A stretch of DNA of 64,000 nucleotides from Pseudomonas cannabina (GTDB taxonomy: Bacteria; Pseudomonadota; Gammaproteobacteria; Pseudomonadales; Pseudomonadaceae). The stretch spans positions 2,232,001 to 2,296,000 of the forward strand of contig NZ_FNKU01000001.1 of assembly GCF_900100365.1 (NCBI RefSeq), given 5' to 3'. This document shows positions 1 to 8,089 of the stretch, one piece after another. Numbering within the stretch: the stretch's first letter is position 1; each line of letters opens with the position of its first letter. The position numbers and the translations under genes are program-made. The notes beneath the pieces were generated by a model. It ran no database searches and was not told where the DNA came from. It saw only the letters and a list, made by a program, of their open reading frames with translations.

Positions 1-1
1 C

Positions 2-97
2 GAAATGGTCGGCCCGGCGATCTTTCTGGCCAGTCAGGCCTCTTCATTCTGTACCGGCGTCGACCTGCTGGTGGACGGCGGATTCGTCTGCTGGTGA
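2..97 (+). CDS. SDR family oxidoreductase, 3' end only
   Basis: The window opens inside this gene, so only its last 31 codons are visible. The frame ends in LLVDGGFVCW after an IFLAS...TG segment, which is the usual C-terminal signature of classical short-chain dehydrogenases/reductases. A DGGF-x-W ending is frequent among SDRs that oxidise sugars and polyols (family knowledge). The stop lies 29 bp before the next SDR start, so the two are probably co-transcribed. Substrate cannot be told from this fragment. Confidence 0.75.
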   Translation, partial: EMVGPAIFLASQASSFCTGVDLLVDGGFVCW

Positions 98-126
98 ATC
101 TGCCCTGCCCATCACTGGAGCATCCC

Positions 127-927
127 ATGTATCAACGTTTTAGCGGCAAAACCGTGGTCATCACCGGTGCCTGCCGAGGCATCGGCGCAGGCATTGCCGA
201 GCGCTTCGCTCAGGAAGGCGCCAACCTGGTGCTGGCTTCCAGCGACCTCGAACGCGTGACGTTTACCTCCGAGCAACTGGCCAGCGAATACGCGGTCAAC
301 AGCATCGCGGTGGGCCTGGACGTGACCGACGAAGCCGACATCCAGCGCCTCTACCAGAGCGCCCACGAGCGCTTCGGCAGCATCGATGTGTCAGTGCAAA
401 ACGCCGGCATCATCACCATCGACCATTGCGAAAGCATGCCCCGCGCAGACTTCGACAAGGTCCTGCAGGTCAACACTACCGGCGTCTGGCTCGGCTGCCG
501 AGAAGCCGCCCGCTACATGGTCAAACAAGGCAGCGGGCGGCTGATCAACACCTCGTCAGGCCAGGGCCGCCAGGGCTTCATCTACACTCCACATTACGCC
601 GCGAGCAAGATGGGCGTGATCGGCATCACTCAGAGCCTGGCGCTGGAACTGGCGCGGCATAACATCACGGTGAACGCGTTCTGCCCCGGCATCATCGAAA
701 GTGAAATGTGGGACTACAACGACCGCGTCTGGGGCGAAATCCTCAGCACCGACGAAAAACGCTACGCCAAGGGCGAACTGATGGCCGAGTGGGTGCGCAA
801 CATACCCATGCGCCGCGCCGGCAAACCCTCGGACGTCGCCGGGCTGGTCGCCTTTCTGGCCTCGGACGACGCCGCCTACCTGACCGGCCAGGCGATCAAC
901 ATCGACGGCGGGCTGATCATGTCCTGA
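127..927 (+). CDS. SDR family NAD(P)-dependent oxidoreductase
   Basis: A 266-residue classical SDR, a soluble Rossmann-fold dehydrogenase. The nucleotide-binding motif TGACRGIG is at residues 13-20, QNAG stands in for the NNAG motif, an NTSS segment carries the catalytic Ser, YAASK gives the catalytic Tyr and Lys, and the C-terminus has the ASDDAAYLTGQAINIDGG pattern. I start at ATG 127, preceded by CTGGAG, rather than at the in-frame GTG at 94, which overlaps the stop of the upstream SDR. With a second SDR upstream and a SorC regulator downstream, a role in sugar or polyol catabolism is likely; the substrate is not readable. Confidence 0.88.
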   Translation: MYQRFSGKTVVITGACRGIGAGIAERFAQEGANLVLASSDLERVTFTSEQLASEYAVNSIAVGLDVTDEADIQRLYQSAHERFGSIDVSVQNAGIITIDHCESMPRADFDKVLQVNTTGVWLGCREAARYMVKQGSGRLINTSSGQGRQGFIYTPHYAASKMGVIGITQSLALELARHNITVNAFCPGIIESEMWDYNDRVWGEILSTDEKRYAKGELMAEWVRNIPMRRAGKPSDVAGLVAFLASDDAAYLTGQAINIDGGLIMS

Positions 928-1008
928 CCGCGATGGCAGGCACGACCCGCTGCCAGTTTGGTATCCTCGCCGCCACTTGGGATATCGCTATCATTTTTTG
1001 GGGCCTGC

Positions 1009-1962
1009 ATGAGCCAGATTGAAGAACAACGGCTGATGAGCAAAATCGCCAGCCTCTACTATGAAGAAGGACTCAAACAGTCCGAGATTTCCACCCGGCT
1101 CGATCTTTCACAGTCCTTCATCAGCCGCGCCCTGCGCCGCGCCTTGCAGGAAGGCGTGGTGAAAATCACCGTCATGCGCCCGCAAGGCCTGCACCTGGAG
1201 CTGGAAACCCGGCTACAAAAGATGTACGGCATTCGCCAGGTGATCGTCGTCGAAGCCACCGAGCCGGACGACGAAGAAAGCATTAAACAAGCCATCGGCT
1301 CCGCCGCCGCGCACTACCTGGAAACCAGCCTCAGCGCTCAGGACCACATCGGCATCTCCTCCTGGAGCAGCACCATCCGCGCGATGGTCAGCCACATGCA
1401 CCCGCAACCCGGCAAACAAAGTGCCCAGGAAGTTGTGCAACTGCTCGGCGGCGTCGGCAACAAAGGCGCCTTCGAAGCCACCTTGCTGACCCAACGCCTG
1501 GCCACCCTCCTCAACTGCCCCGCTTTCCTACTGCCATCGCAAAGCATCGAGCAGTCGGTGGAAAGCAAACAGCGCATCGTCGAAATGGAAGAAGTCAAAG
1601 AAGTCCTCCACCGCTTCGACAGCATCACCCTCGCCATCGTCGGCATCGGCGAACTCGAACCCTCACAACTGCTACGCAACAGCGGCAATTACTACACCGA
1701 AGACATGTTGCGCGTGCTGGCTGAGCGGGGAGCGGTTGGGGATATTTGCTTGCGGTACTTTGATGCGCATGGGAAACCGGTGCTTGAGGAGGATGAAGAG
1801 TTTGTGGTGTCGATGGGGTTGGGTAAGTTGCGGTCGATTAATAGGGTGCTGGGGTTGGCTGGGGGGGTGAGGAAGGTGCAGGCGATAAGGGGGGCGCTGT
1901 TGGGGGGGTATCTGGATGTGTTGATTACGGATGTGGGGACTGCGCGGGGGTTGGGGGGGTGA
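1009..1962 (+). CDS. SorC/DeoR-type sugar-binding transcriptional regulator
   Basis: A 317-residue SorC-family protein. The N-terminal helix-turn-helix lies near residues 20-45 (KQSEISTRLDLSQSFISRAL) and is followed by the large SorC effector domain with motifs such as GISSWSST, LLGGVGNKG and LAIVGIGE. Such proteins are tetrameric regulators that respond to phosphorylated sugars (family knowledge), and the adjacent SDR genes are the likely targets (inference). ATG 1009 is preferred over an in-frame start at 958 because the protein then begins like the family. Codon usage changes sharply at about 1725: the last 80 codons are G-rich (many TTG, GGG, GTG) while the earlier part is C-ending. A rho-independent hairpin follows at once. 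Confidence 0.88.
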   Translation: MSQIEEQRLMSKIASLYYEEGLKQSEISTRLDLSQSFISRALRRALQEGVVKITVMRPQGLHLELETRLQKMYGIRQVIVVEATEPDDEESIKQAIGSAAAHYLETSLSAQDHIGISSWSSTIRAMVSHMHPQPGKQSAQEVVQLLGGVGNKGAFEATLLTQRLATLLNCPAFLLPSQSIEQSVESKQRIVEMEEVKEVLHRFDSITLAIVGIGELEPSQLLRNSGNYYTEDMLRVLAERGAVGDICLRYFDAHGKPVLEEDEEFVVSMGLGKLRSINRVLGLAGGVRKVQAIRGALLGGYLDVLITDVGTARGLGG

Positions 1963-1963
1963 A

Positions 1964-1990
1964 GAACCCGCTTCGGCGGGTTCTCTTGGT
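1964..1990 (+). terminator. Intrinsic terminator after the SorC gene
   Basis: A perfect 8-bp stem, GAACCCGC/GCGGGTTC, with a TTCG tetraloop (1964-1983) followed by TCTTGG. It starts 2 bp after the SorC stop and probably ends the SDR-SDR-SorC operon. The U-tract is short. Confidence 0.7.
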
Positions 1991-2100
1991 GCTGAGTGTT
2001 TATGTCACTGCTAAGCTAAGCGCCTGGTCGAGGATGTAAATGACAAGGGACTGCAAAGCCGTCGGTGAAGATTCTGAAGCCCAACGACCCGCCGGGCAGG

Positions 2101-2598
2101 TTAGTCCATTATGACTTGAATCTCGTACCCCTTCCCCGAGGTCCACTCTTCCCGAACAACTTCAACCGCTCCGCTACCTATATTCACCTTGGCGCTACGC
2201 CCCCAGTCAATTGCGGTGACTATGGATTTAGGCAGTTTCGCGCCGAGATATCTCAGCGCAAGCTTCTCTGACGCTGAGATGAGTGCTTTAGTAGCAGCTT
2301 CTGACGCGACTGCGGAGTCAGGTTGATTGTAATTGAGCACCAGCTTTACATTGTTAACAGTCTCTCCTTGACCGTTCGCATAAAACGCTAGATTGTTAGC
2401 CAATGGCAGTCCACCACCTATCTCTTTGTAACTGCTGGCACAACCCGACGTGCCGTCACCATAGTGTGTCCATTTTCTGCCTTTAAGGCCTTGATCCGTG
2501 AGTAATGAGCAGACTTTACCAGGATCGCTAAGCTTCAGATCGGCGAAAGCGGGAGTGGCAAATATTAATACAAGAGGCAACACGAGCGCTTTCAACAT
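2101..2598 (-). CDS. Exported protein of unknown function
   Basis: A 165-residue protein with a clear Sec signal peptide: MLK, then a hydrophobic ALVLPLVLIFATPAFA with AFA as the probable cleavage site. The mature part has two Cys (VCSLL and GCASSY), which could form a disulfide in the periplasm, and no membrane segment. GGAAGA precedes the ATG at a rather long spacing. I do not recognise a family. It is monocistronic, convergent with SorC. Confidence 0.7.
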   Translation of the reverse strand: MLKALVLPLVLIFATPAFADLKLSDPGKVCSLLTDQGLKGRKWTHYGDGTSGCASSYKEIGGGLPLANNLAFYANGQGETVNNVKLVLNYNQPDSAVASEAATKALISASEKLALRYLGAKLPKSIVTAIDWGRSAKVNIGSGAVEVVREEWTSGKGYEIQVIMD

Positions 2599-2939
2599 AT
2601 TGGTGATTCTTCCATGGTTGCCCGGAAAAATGCCGGACTGACTATCAATACCCTATGAATAAAACTAATGCCAGCCAGACGCAGGTTTACCTTGCCCGTA
2701 TTGAGCTTTCCAAGACTGTGGCATTGGGTGCATAGCACGCGATGGATTGCAGCACAGTTTCACGATCTTCACGGCTGATGCAGGACCCCAAGGTTACTGT
2801 AATATGGTTAAGCACCAGGGTATCAATTAAGTATGGGATAGAGTGATGCTCATGCATGCGTACCTGCTCAAAGCAGTTTGCGCACTAACGCCCAAGAGCG
2901 AAACCCGCATTAGCAGCCAATTTTCAGATGTTTTCGCGA
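2599..2939. other. Non-coding stretch
   Basis: About 340 bp with no supportable gene. It lies between the 5' end of the exported protein gene and the original 3' end of the MITE-split gene to the right. I see no clear repeat or RNA in it; the promoter of the 2101-2598 gene should be in its left part. Confidence 0.5.
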
Positions 2940-3519
2940 TCAAGCCAAGGCAGCTATCAGCCTTTGCCACCATGTGGTGTCAATCCGGAACGACGCCAAC
3001 CCCCTCTCAACTACAGAATCGTTGTAAGCAGTTACTCTCAGGGCTTCTATGGCTGGTGCATCAGCTTCTCTAAGGAGGCGCTGATTTATTCGATTTTTCG
3101 TCCCTGCAACGCTCTGGAGGCCTTGATTTATCTGGGGGCAACAGCTGGGTTTTAGAATAAATCAGCGTCTCCCTAAGTCGCCATATATCCTCGTCAAGCT
3201 CCTCAAGTGTGAGCTTCTTGCTTTTTCGATCTAGCTCTGTATAACGCTTGGCAAGCTCCGAACAAATCAAGCGTTTTGAGCCTGGCGACCATACAATGTC
3301 CAGCGCGGTTACTGCGGCCGTCACAAGCCCCGCAACCCCAGCGAGCTGCTGGCTGCCAGTCAGAAAGCCCGCGAAAGAAGAGCTGCCAGCGATTACGTAA
3401 ATCAGTTTGAATAGACCGTCAACTTTCCCAAAAAGCCGGCTTTGGAGATGAAAGTACCTCACGGAGTATCGAATATCTCCGACTGCTTCAAAGTGAGATC
3501 GCTCATCAAATCTGTCCAT
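2940..3519 (-). pseudogene. Two-TM membrane protein (SLATT-like), interrupted by a MITE
   Basis: The intact 5' part (3519 down to 3177) encodes an N-terminal cytoplasmic helix, two hydrophobic segments (LIYVIAGSSSFAGFLTG and VAGLVTAAVTALDIVW) and a charged helical stretch ending IWRL. The 99-bp MITE at 3074-3172 then breaks the frame. Removing the MITE and one CTAA copy restores a frame of 158 codons that continues READAPAIEALRVTAYND and stops at 2940. Two TM helices followed by an E-x-D...R helix and a late A-x-N motif resemble SLATT-type predicted pore-forming effectors, but this family call is tentative. The Pro-rich small ORF is immediately upstream. Confidence 0.75.
3074..3172 (+). mobile_element. 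99-bp MITE, copy 1 (TSD CTAA)
   Basis: A 99-bp element with terminal inverted repeats GGAGGCGCTGATTTATTC (left) and GAATAAATCAGCGTCTCC (right). It is flanked by a 4-bp duplication CTAA (3070-3073, 3173-3176). It is base-for-base identical, in inverse orientation, to the copy at 13057-13155. The first 10 bases of its ends match those of IS-B (4957-6165), so that transposase is the likely mobiliser. It has no gene of its own. Confidence 0.93.
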
Positions 3520-3523
3520 AGGC

Positions 3524-3637
3524 TCAGCGCTTTTCCTGCGAAGGTGCCGGAGAACTTGGCGGTGTCGCCGGAGCTTGGGGAGCCGGAGGAGTTCTTGCTG
3601 GGGGAACGTGGCTTTTAAACAAATCTTCCCTAGTCAT
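3524..3637 (-). CDS. Small Pro-rich peptide
   Basis: A 37-codon ORF, MTREDLFKSHVPPARTPPAP and on, followed by Ala/Pro/Ser-rich sequence and a basic end. A GGAGA ribosome site sits 6 nt before the ATG, and the stop is 4 bp upstream of the next start (3519), so the two are probably translated together. Low sequence complexity gives no function; it may be a partner of the downstream two-TM protein. Confidence 0.6.
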   Translation of the reverse strand: MTREDLFKSHVPPARTPPAPQAPATPPSSPAPSQEKR

Positions 3638-3775
3638 GTTTGTCTCCTGATGCAGATGAGGTAGCAATTTAGCACTACTGCGAAACCTATGCTATAGGCC
3701 TAAGCACCCTATATCCCCCAGGTATGTACTGAGCCGCGCCCTGCAAAACAATCAATACCAAAGGGATTTTCCTAG

Positions 3776-4952
3776 GAGGGTGTAGACAAAATCATGTAGT
3801 GAGTCGGCGCGCGAGTATTCGAGCCTCGGCCAACCAAACCCATGCCTCGCTTACCGCAAAAAGGCGATCATGATGCATGATCAGTCGCCGAGCTCTCTCA
3901 TTCCAGGCATGAGTTCGCTCCACTACCCATCGCTTGGGCATGACCACAAATCCAGTCTGAACAGGCTCCACGGAAAATAGATCGCCTTGTTCAGAGTGCC
4001 ATTGCCCTGTTCTTCTGTTATTCGGGCCACGGATCACTTGAACATCGATAGCGTGCAGTTGATGGGTGCGCTGTGCCCATTTTCCTGCGTACGCACTATC
4101 AACAAAAAGCGTGCTCAGTGACGGATATTTTTCCTTCGAGTACGCCACCGCATCATCCGCCGCGTCACGATCCTGCACGCTTGCAGCACTGATACTGACA
4201 GCCAGCAGCAGGCCCAATGTATCGACAATCAGACTTCGTTTACGCCCCTTCACTTTTTTGCCTGCGTCGTAGCCGCTGTCACCGCCTTGAGGAGAACTGC
4301 GGGTCGACTGTGAATCCAGGATCGCTGCTGACGGGCTGTCAGCGCGTTCTTCCCGCTCACGCCATTGAGCTCGCAAGCGATCATGCATTTGCTCGAACTT
4401 GCCTTGAGCGCTCCACCGGCGGAACGTTTTGTAGACATTGTCCCAATGAGGAAAATCGCGGGGTAGCATTCGCCATGAGCACCCCGTGCGTACGACATAG
4501 CAACAGGCTTCCAGCAACGTGCGCCGAGAGTGAAGCGGTGGCACTCCTCGTCCGCCCTGGCTTTCAAACAGGTCGGCGACCAGTGCCCACTCGGTATCTG
4601 TCAAGCAACTCGGATATAGCTGCTCCGGCAGTTGGCGGCGGTGGGTTTCATTGTAGCCATAGGCTTTATTAGGTTCAGGTGACTGAAAACTTCCCTTGGC
4701 CCGCTGCTTTACACGCGTAATCCCTGCCATTTTCAACGCTTTTGCAAAGGTGTCGGGATGCGCAGTGATACCGGTTTCGGCGAAGAATACGAGCGCCAAT
4801 TCGGCCTGGCTGGAATAGGGCTGTGCATGAGCGAGTTTCACCAGCACGGGATAGTGCTCGGCGGCAATCGAGCGAGGACGTCCGGTTTTAGGCATGGCTT
4901 GAGGGCTATTCAGACAAGGGAGTGAAAGTTTAATTTATTTTGTCTACACCCT
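3776..4952 (-). mobile_element. IS-A copy 1 (IS5-family insertion sequence)
   Basis: A 1177-bp element with near-perfect ends: GAGGGTGTAGACAAAAT on one side and its complement ATTTTGTCTACACCCT on the other. It is bounded by CTAG at 3772-3775 and at 4953-4956. It appears identical to the inverted copy at 6274-7450. Size, single DDE transposase and the CTAG target fit the IS5 family. Confidence 0.93.
3792..4895 (-). CDS. IS-A transposase (IS5 family), copy 1
   Basis: A 367-residue DDE transposase. The N-terminal 90 residues form a DNA-binding region, followed by the IS5-type insertion-sequence domain (LTDTEWALVADLFE, then the RRTLLEACCYVVRTGCSWRM segment). Catalytic residues are Asp in ILDSQSTR, Asp in LFVDSAYAG and Glu in VVERTHAWNERARRL. 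The ORF fills the element and is intact, and the protein is identical to the one at 6331-7434. Confidence 0.93.
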   Translation of the reverse strand: MPKTGRPRSIAAEHYPVLVKLAHAQPYSSQAELALVFFAETGITAHPDTFAKALKMAGITRVKQRAKGSFQSPEPNKAYGYNETHRRQLPEQLYPSCLTDTEWALVADLFESQGGRGVPPLHSRRTLLEACCYVVRTGCSWRMLPRDFPHWDNVYKTFRRWSAQGKFEQMHDRLRAQWREREERADSPSAAILDSQSTRSSPQGGDSGYDAGKKVKGRKRSLIVDTLGLLLAVSISAASVQDRDAADDAVAYSKEKYPSLSTLFVDSAYAGKWAQRTHQLHAIDVQVIRGPNNRRTGQWHSEQGDLFSVEPVQTGFVVMPKRWVVERTHAWNERARRLIMHHDRLFAVSEAWVWLAEARILARRLTT

Positions 4953-4956
4953 CTAG

Positions 4957-6165
4957 GGAGACGCTGAACAATTAACCCGTTCGCACCGTCCCCATTTCCA
5001 AGCCGGTTTTTTTCAACCTGCCGGCCTTATTTTACGTTTCTCGAGCAGATTTCTGCCCTCATTTTGCTGAAAGGCGGGCCAGTCCCGCCTTTCAGACGGA
5101 TTTATCCTGCCGTCTGTTGTAAATACCGCTTGGCCAGCATCAGATTGGCCAACCCAAACAAACTGAACAACTGCGCTGTATTCTTTTCCAGCCCACGGTA
5201 GCGAACCTTGCGATGATTGAAGCGCACCTTGATTACCTGGAAGGGGTGCTCGACCTTGGCACGCAGTTGCGCCTTGGCATATTCAATTTTGCGCTTGACC
5301 CGATACAGCACGCTGCCTTCGCCGTGCTGCTTGTAACTGCTTGGCCGTTCTGCAATCGACCAGATAACGTCCCGTTCAGCATGCTCCGGTCGCTTGGCCG
5401 CACCGGTGTATCCAGCGTCACCCGAAACATAGGTTTCGTCACCGTGAAGCAACTGGCCAACCTGGGTGACATCCGCCACGTTAGCGGCCGTCCCTACTAC
5501 GCTGTGCACCAGCCCCGACGTGGCGTCTACACCAATGTGGGCCTTCATCCCAAAGTGCCATTGATTGCCTTTCCTGGCCTGATGCATCTCAGGATCACGC
5601 TTGCCTTCTCGGTTCTTGACCGAGGGCGGCGCGGCGATCAGAGTAGCGTCGACGATAGTGCCTTCCTTGAGCAGCAGCCCCCGGCTGGCCAGATGCTGGT
5701 TAATCGTTTCAAACAGCAGCCGGGTTAGCTGATGGACTTCCAGCAAGCGGCGAAAACGCAGCAAGGTGGTGGCATCCGGTGCAGACTCGCGACCCAGGTC
5801 GATACCCATAAAACCGCGGATGGCCTGGCTGTCGTAGACGGCATCTTCGCAACCTTCATCGGAGAAACCGAAACACTGCTGCACGACGTACATGCGCAAC
5901 ATGCGCGACACCCCTATCGCAGGGCGTCCGCGCTTGCCTGCGGTGTTGCTATAAAACGGCGCCACTTGCGCCTCCAGCAGGGCCCAGGGCACCAACTGTT
6001 CAAGGTCAGCCAGGAAGCGATCTCGGCGAGTCTGCTTTTTCTTGCCGGTATATTCGAGTTCGGAGAAGGTCTTCTGCACGCGCGTAACGCTCACGGAGAG
6101 GGAGGCTGTTGAAGGAACTTAGTGTGCCAAGGGTGGGGACAGTTGGCTATTTTTGCAGCGCCTCC
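4957..6165 (-). mobile_element. IS-B (IS5-family insertion sequence)
   Basis: A 1209-bp element with ends GGAGACGCTGAACAA and, on the other side, GGAGGCGCTGCAAAAA (read inward), flanked by CTAG on both sides (4953-4956 and 6166-6169). The left CTAG is shared with IS-A copy 1. The end sequence links it to the 99-bp MITEs at 3074 and 13057. Confidence 0.92.
5102..6094 (-). CDS. IS-B transposase (IS5 family)
   Basis: A 330-residue intact transposase of the IS5 group. The N-terminal domain (FSELEY, then LVPWALLEAQVAPFY) and the DDE domain are visible: Asp in GTIVDATLI, Asp in YVSGDAGYTG and Glu in KVEHPFQVIK, with the characteristic Y-x2-R-x3-R region FNHRKVRYRGLEKN after it. Protein and ends differ from IS-A, so two IS5-type elements lie side by side. 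Confidence 0.93.
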   Translation of the reverse strand: MSVTRVQKTFSELEYTGKKKQTRRDRFLADLEQLVPWALLEAQVAPFYSNTAGKRGRPAIGVSRMLRMYVVQQCFGFSDEGCEDAVYDSQAIRGFMGIDLGRESAPDATTLLRFRRLLEVHQLTRLLFETINQHLASRGLLLKEGTIVDATLIAAPPSVKNREGKRDPEMHQARKGNQWHFGMKAHIGVDATSGLVHSVVGTAANVADVTQVGQLLHGDETYVSGDAGYTGAAKRPEHAERDVIWSIAERPSSYKQHGEGSVLYRVKRKIEYAKAQLRAKVEHPFQVIKVRFNHRKVRYRGLEKNTAQLFSLFGLANLMLAKRYLQQTAG

Positions 6166-6169
6166 CTAG

Positions 6170-6269
6170 GTATCCTCTGAAAAAGCCCATTTTTTTGGAG
6201 AGGAACCGGGCTGGAGCGCCTGTATTTACTGGCTTCGACTTTTGAAGAAAAGGCTTTTTCAGACCTTCC
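6170..6269. mobile_element. 100-bp MITE-like element with CTAG flanks
   Basis: This 100-bp stretch sits between CTAG (6166-6169) and CTAG (6270-6273). Its ends contain an inverted repeat: CTCTGAAAAAGCC near the left end and GGCTTTTTCAGACCTTCC at the right end (12 matched bases, with the outermost left bases diverged). It has no ORF. It is probably a non-autonomous element or a remnant of a third IS type; no matching transposase is in the window. Confidence 0.6.
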
Positions 6270-6273
6270 CTAG

Positions 6274-7450
6274 AGGGTGTAGACAAAATAAATTAAACTT
6301 TCACTCCCTTGTCTGAATAGCCCTCAAGCCATGCCTAAAACCGGACGTCCTCGCTCGATTGCCGCCGAGCACTATCCCGTGCTGGTGAAACTCGCTCATG
6401 CACAGCCCTATTCCAGCCAGGCCGAATTGGCGCTCGTATTCTTCGCCGAAACCGGTATCACTGCGCATCCCGACACCTTTGCAAAAGCGTTGAAAATGGC
6501 AGGGATTACGCGTGTAAAGCAGCGGGCCAAGGGAAGTTTTCAGTCACCTGAACCTAATAAAGCCTATGGCTACAATGAAACCCACCGCCGCCAACTGCCG
6601 GAGCAGCTATATCCGAGTTGCTTGACAGATACCGAGTGGGCACTGGTCGCCGACCTGTTTGAAAGCCAGGGCGGACGAGGAGTGCCACCGCTTCACTCTC
6701 GGCGCACGTTGCTGGAAGCCTGTTGCTATGTCGTACGCACGGGGTGCTCATGGCGAATGCTACCCCGCGATTTTCCTCATTGGGACAATGTCTACAAAAC
6801 GTTCCGCCGGTGGAGCGCTCAAGGCAAGTTCGAGCAAATGCATGATCGCTTGCGAGCTCAATGGCGTGAGCGGGAAGAACGCGCTGACAGCCCGTCAGCA
6901 GCGATCCTGGATTCACAGTCGACCCGCAGTTCTCCTCAAGGCGGTGACAGCGGCTACGACGCAGGCAAAAAAGTGAAGGGGCGTAAACGAAGTCTGATTG
7001 TCGATACATTGGGCCTGCTGCTGGCTGTCAGTATCAGTGCTGCAAGCGTGCAGGATCGTGACGCGGCGGATGATGCGGTGGCGTACTCGAAGGAAAAATA
7101 TCCGTCACTGAGCACGCTTTTTGTTGATAGTGCGTACGCAGGAAAATGGGCACAGCGCACCCATCAACTGCACGCTATCGATGTTCAAGTGATCCGTGGC
7201 CCGAATAACAGAAGAACAGGGCAATGGCACTCTGAACAAGGCGATCTATTTTCCGTGGAGCCTGTTCAGACTGGATTTGTGGTCATGCCCAAGCGATGGG
7301 TAGTGGAGCGAACTCATGCCTGGAATGAGAGAGCTCGGCGACTGATCATGCATCATGATCGCCTTTTTGCGGTAAGCGAGGCATGGGTTTGGTTGGCCGA
7401 GGCTCGAATACTCGCGCGCCGACTCACTACATGATTTTGTCTACACCCTC
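6274..7450 (+). mobile_element. IS-A copy 2 (inverted)
   Basis: A second 1177-bp copy, in opposite orientation to copy 1 and bounded by CTAG at 6270-6273 and 7451-7454. With copy 1 it encloses IS-B and the 100-bp element, giving the outline of a composite transposon, although the enclosed DNA is only mobile elements. Confidence 0.93.
6331..7434 (+). CDS. IS-A transposase (IS5 family), copy 2
   Basis: Identical 367-residue protein to that of IS-A copy 1, with the same DDE residues. The identity of the two copies suggests recent transposition or gene conversion. Confidence 0.93.
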   Translation: MPKTGRPRSIAAEHYPVLVKLAHAQPYSSQAELALVFFAETGITAHPDTFAKALKMAGITRVKQRAKGSFQSPEPNKAYGYNETHRRQLPEQLYPSCLTDTEWALVADLFESQGGRGVPPLHSRRTLLEACCYVVRTGCSWRMLPRDFPHWDNVYKTFRRWSAQGKFEQMHDRLRAQWREREERADSPSAAILDSQSTRSSPQGGDSGYDAGKKVKGRKRSLIVDTLGLLLAVSISAASVQDRDAADDAVAYSKEKYPSLSTLFVDSAYAGKWAQRTHQLHAIDVQVIRGPNNRRTGQWHSEQGDLFSVEPVQTGFVVMPKRWVVERTHAWNERARRLIMHHDRLFAVSEAWVWLAEARILARRLTT

Positions 7451-7454
7451 CTAG

Positions 7455-7892
7455 GTAGCTCGGTCGCCTCAACCATCACTAGGTCCCGCGAACAGAAACC
7501 AGCGAGGAAAGCCGTTGAATGGGATTCCTAGCTAGGACCCAAACACGCGTTCGGCTGTGTGTCAAAGTGGCATCTCAAACATCAAATCTAGCTGTCTATC
7601 GGCTGCCCATCCTTTTATCAACATGCGGGCCGGCATAGGCGCAGCTCGGCTCCGACGCCCACCATATACGACATAACGGAAGTGGCGGAGCAATCGAAGT
7701 CGGAAGCAACTGAATATAGATAGTCGCCAGCGCAACTATCCCCGTTCAAAGGTACAGCAATTTACTAAGGTGCGGAGCTTGGCAAGCTGGAGGCTGCGAA
7801 CATGTTATTCACTACCGACTCGCTTGAGCTGATATTGACGATTTTGAAGAGTGAATCGAATGATGTTCCGCGAAAGTACCCACATCCAAAAA
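7455..7892. other. Non-coding chromosomal stretch left of the prophage
   Basis: About 440 bp between the IS stack and the tRNA-Pro terminator, without a supportable gene. Its base composition is mixed and it includes a CCTAGCTAGG palindrome near 7528. The short ORF over 7805-8002 is only the antisense of the att region. Confidence 0.5.
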
Positions 7893-7916
7893 TGAAAAAG
7901 CCACCCGAAGGTGGCT
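7893..7916 (-). terminator. Original terminator of tRNA-Pro (left behind at attL)
   Basis: Read on the minus strand: AGCCACC, loop TTCG, GGTGGCT, then TTTTTCAT. This is the chromosomal terminator that used to follow tRNA-Pro and now lies next to the truncated tRNA 3' end at attL. The phage supplied its own replacement at 57335-57363. Confidence 0.75.
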
Positions 7917-7929
7917 AAATCATTGAAAA

Positions 7930-7979
7930 ATATGGTCGGGACGGAGTGATTCGAACACTCGACCCCTAGCACCCCATGC
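7930..7979. repeat. attL core (3' half of tRNA-Pro)
   Basis: 50 bp identical to 57377-57426, covering the 3' part of tRNA-Pro from the anticodon loop to CCA. It is a tRNA remnant left by integration, not a functional tRNA, because the 5' half is absent. Weaker similarity extends outward (AAATCATTGAA). Confidence 0.93.
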
Positions 7980-8070
7980 CTGTGGCACCCCAGCAAACAC
8001 ACAGCCTATGGCTGTTTTCTATGGCGCTCGCTGCAATCGAATAGCTATAGATCATCATAGGTGTACGAGA

Positions 8071-8089
8071 AGTCACGCAAAAGTCACGC
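8071..8089 (+). promoter_or_regulatory. Candidate integrase arm-type site, left
   Basis: The 19-bp sequence AGTCACGCAAAAGTCACGC is a tandem pair of AGTCACGC. The identical sequence in the same orientation is at 57312-57330, just inside the other prophage end. It lies 92 bp from the att core. The arrangement fits arm-type sites bound by the N-terminal domain of a tyrosine integrase (inference). Confidence 0.6.

Noticed and set aside
3776..7450. Functional composite transposon with cargo
   Set aside because: The two IS-A copies enclose only IS-B and a 100-bp element; no passenger gene, and each element has its own CTAG flanks.
7805..8002. 65-residue ORF over the left att region
   Set aside because: It reads through a terminator and the tRNA remnant and has no ribosome site.
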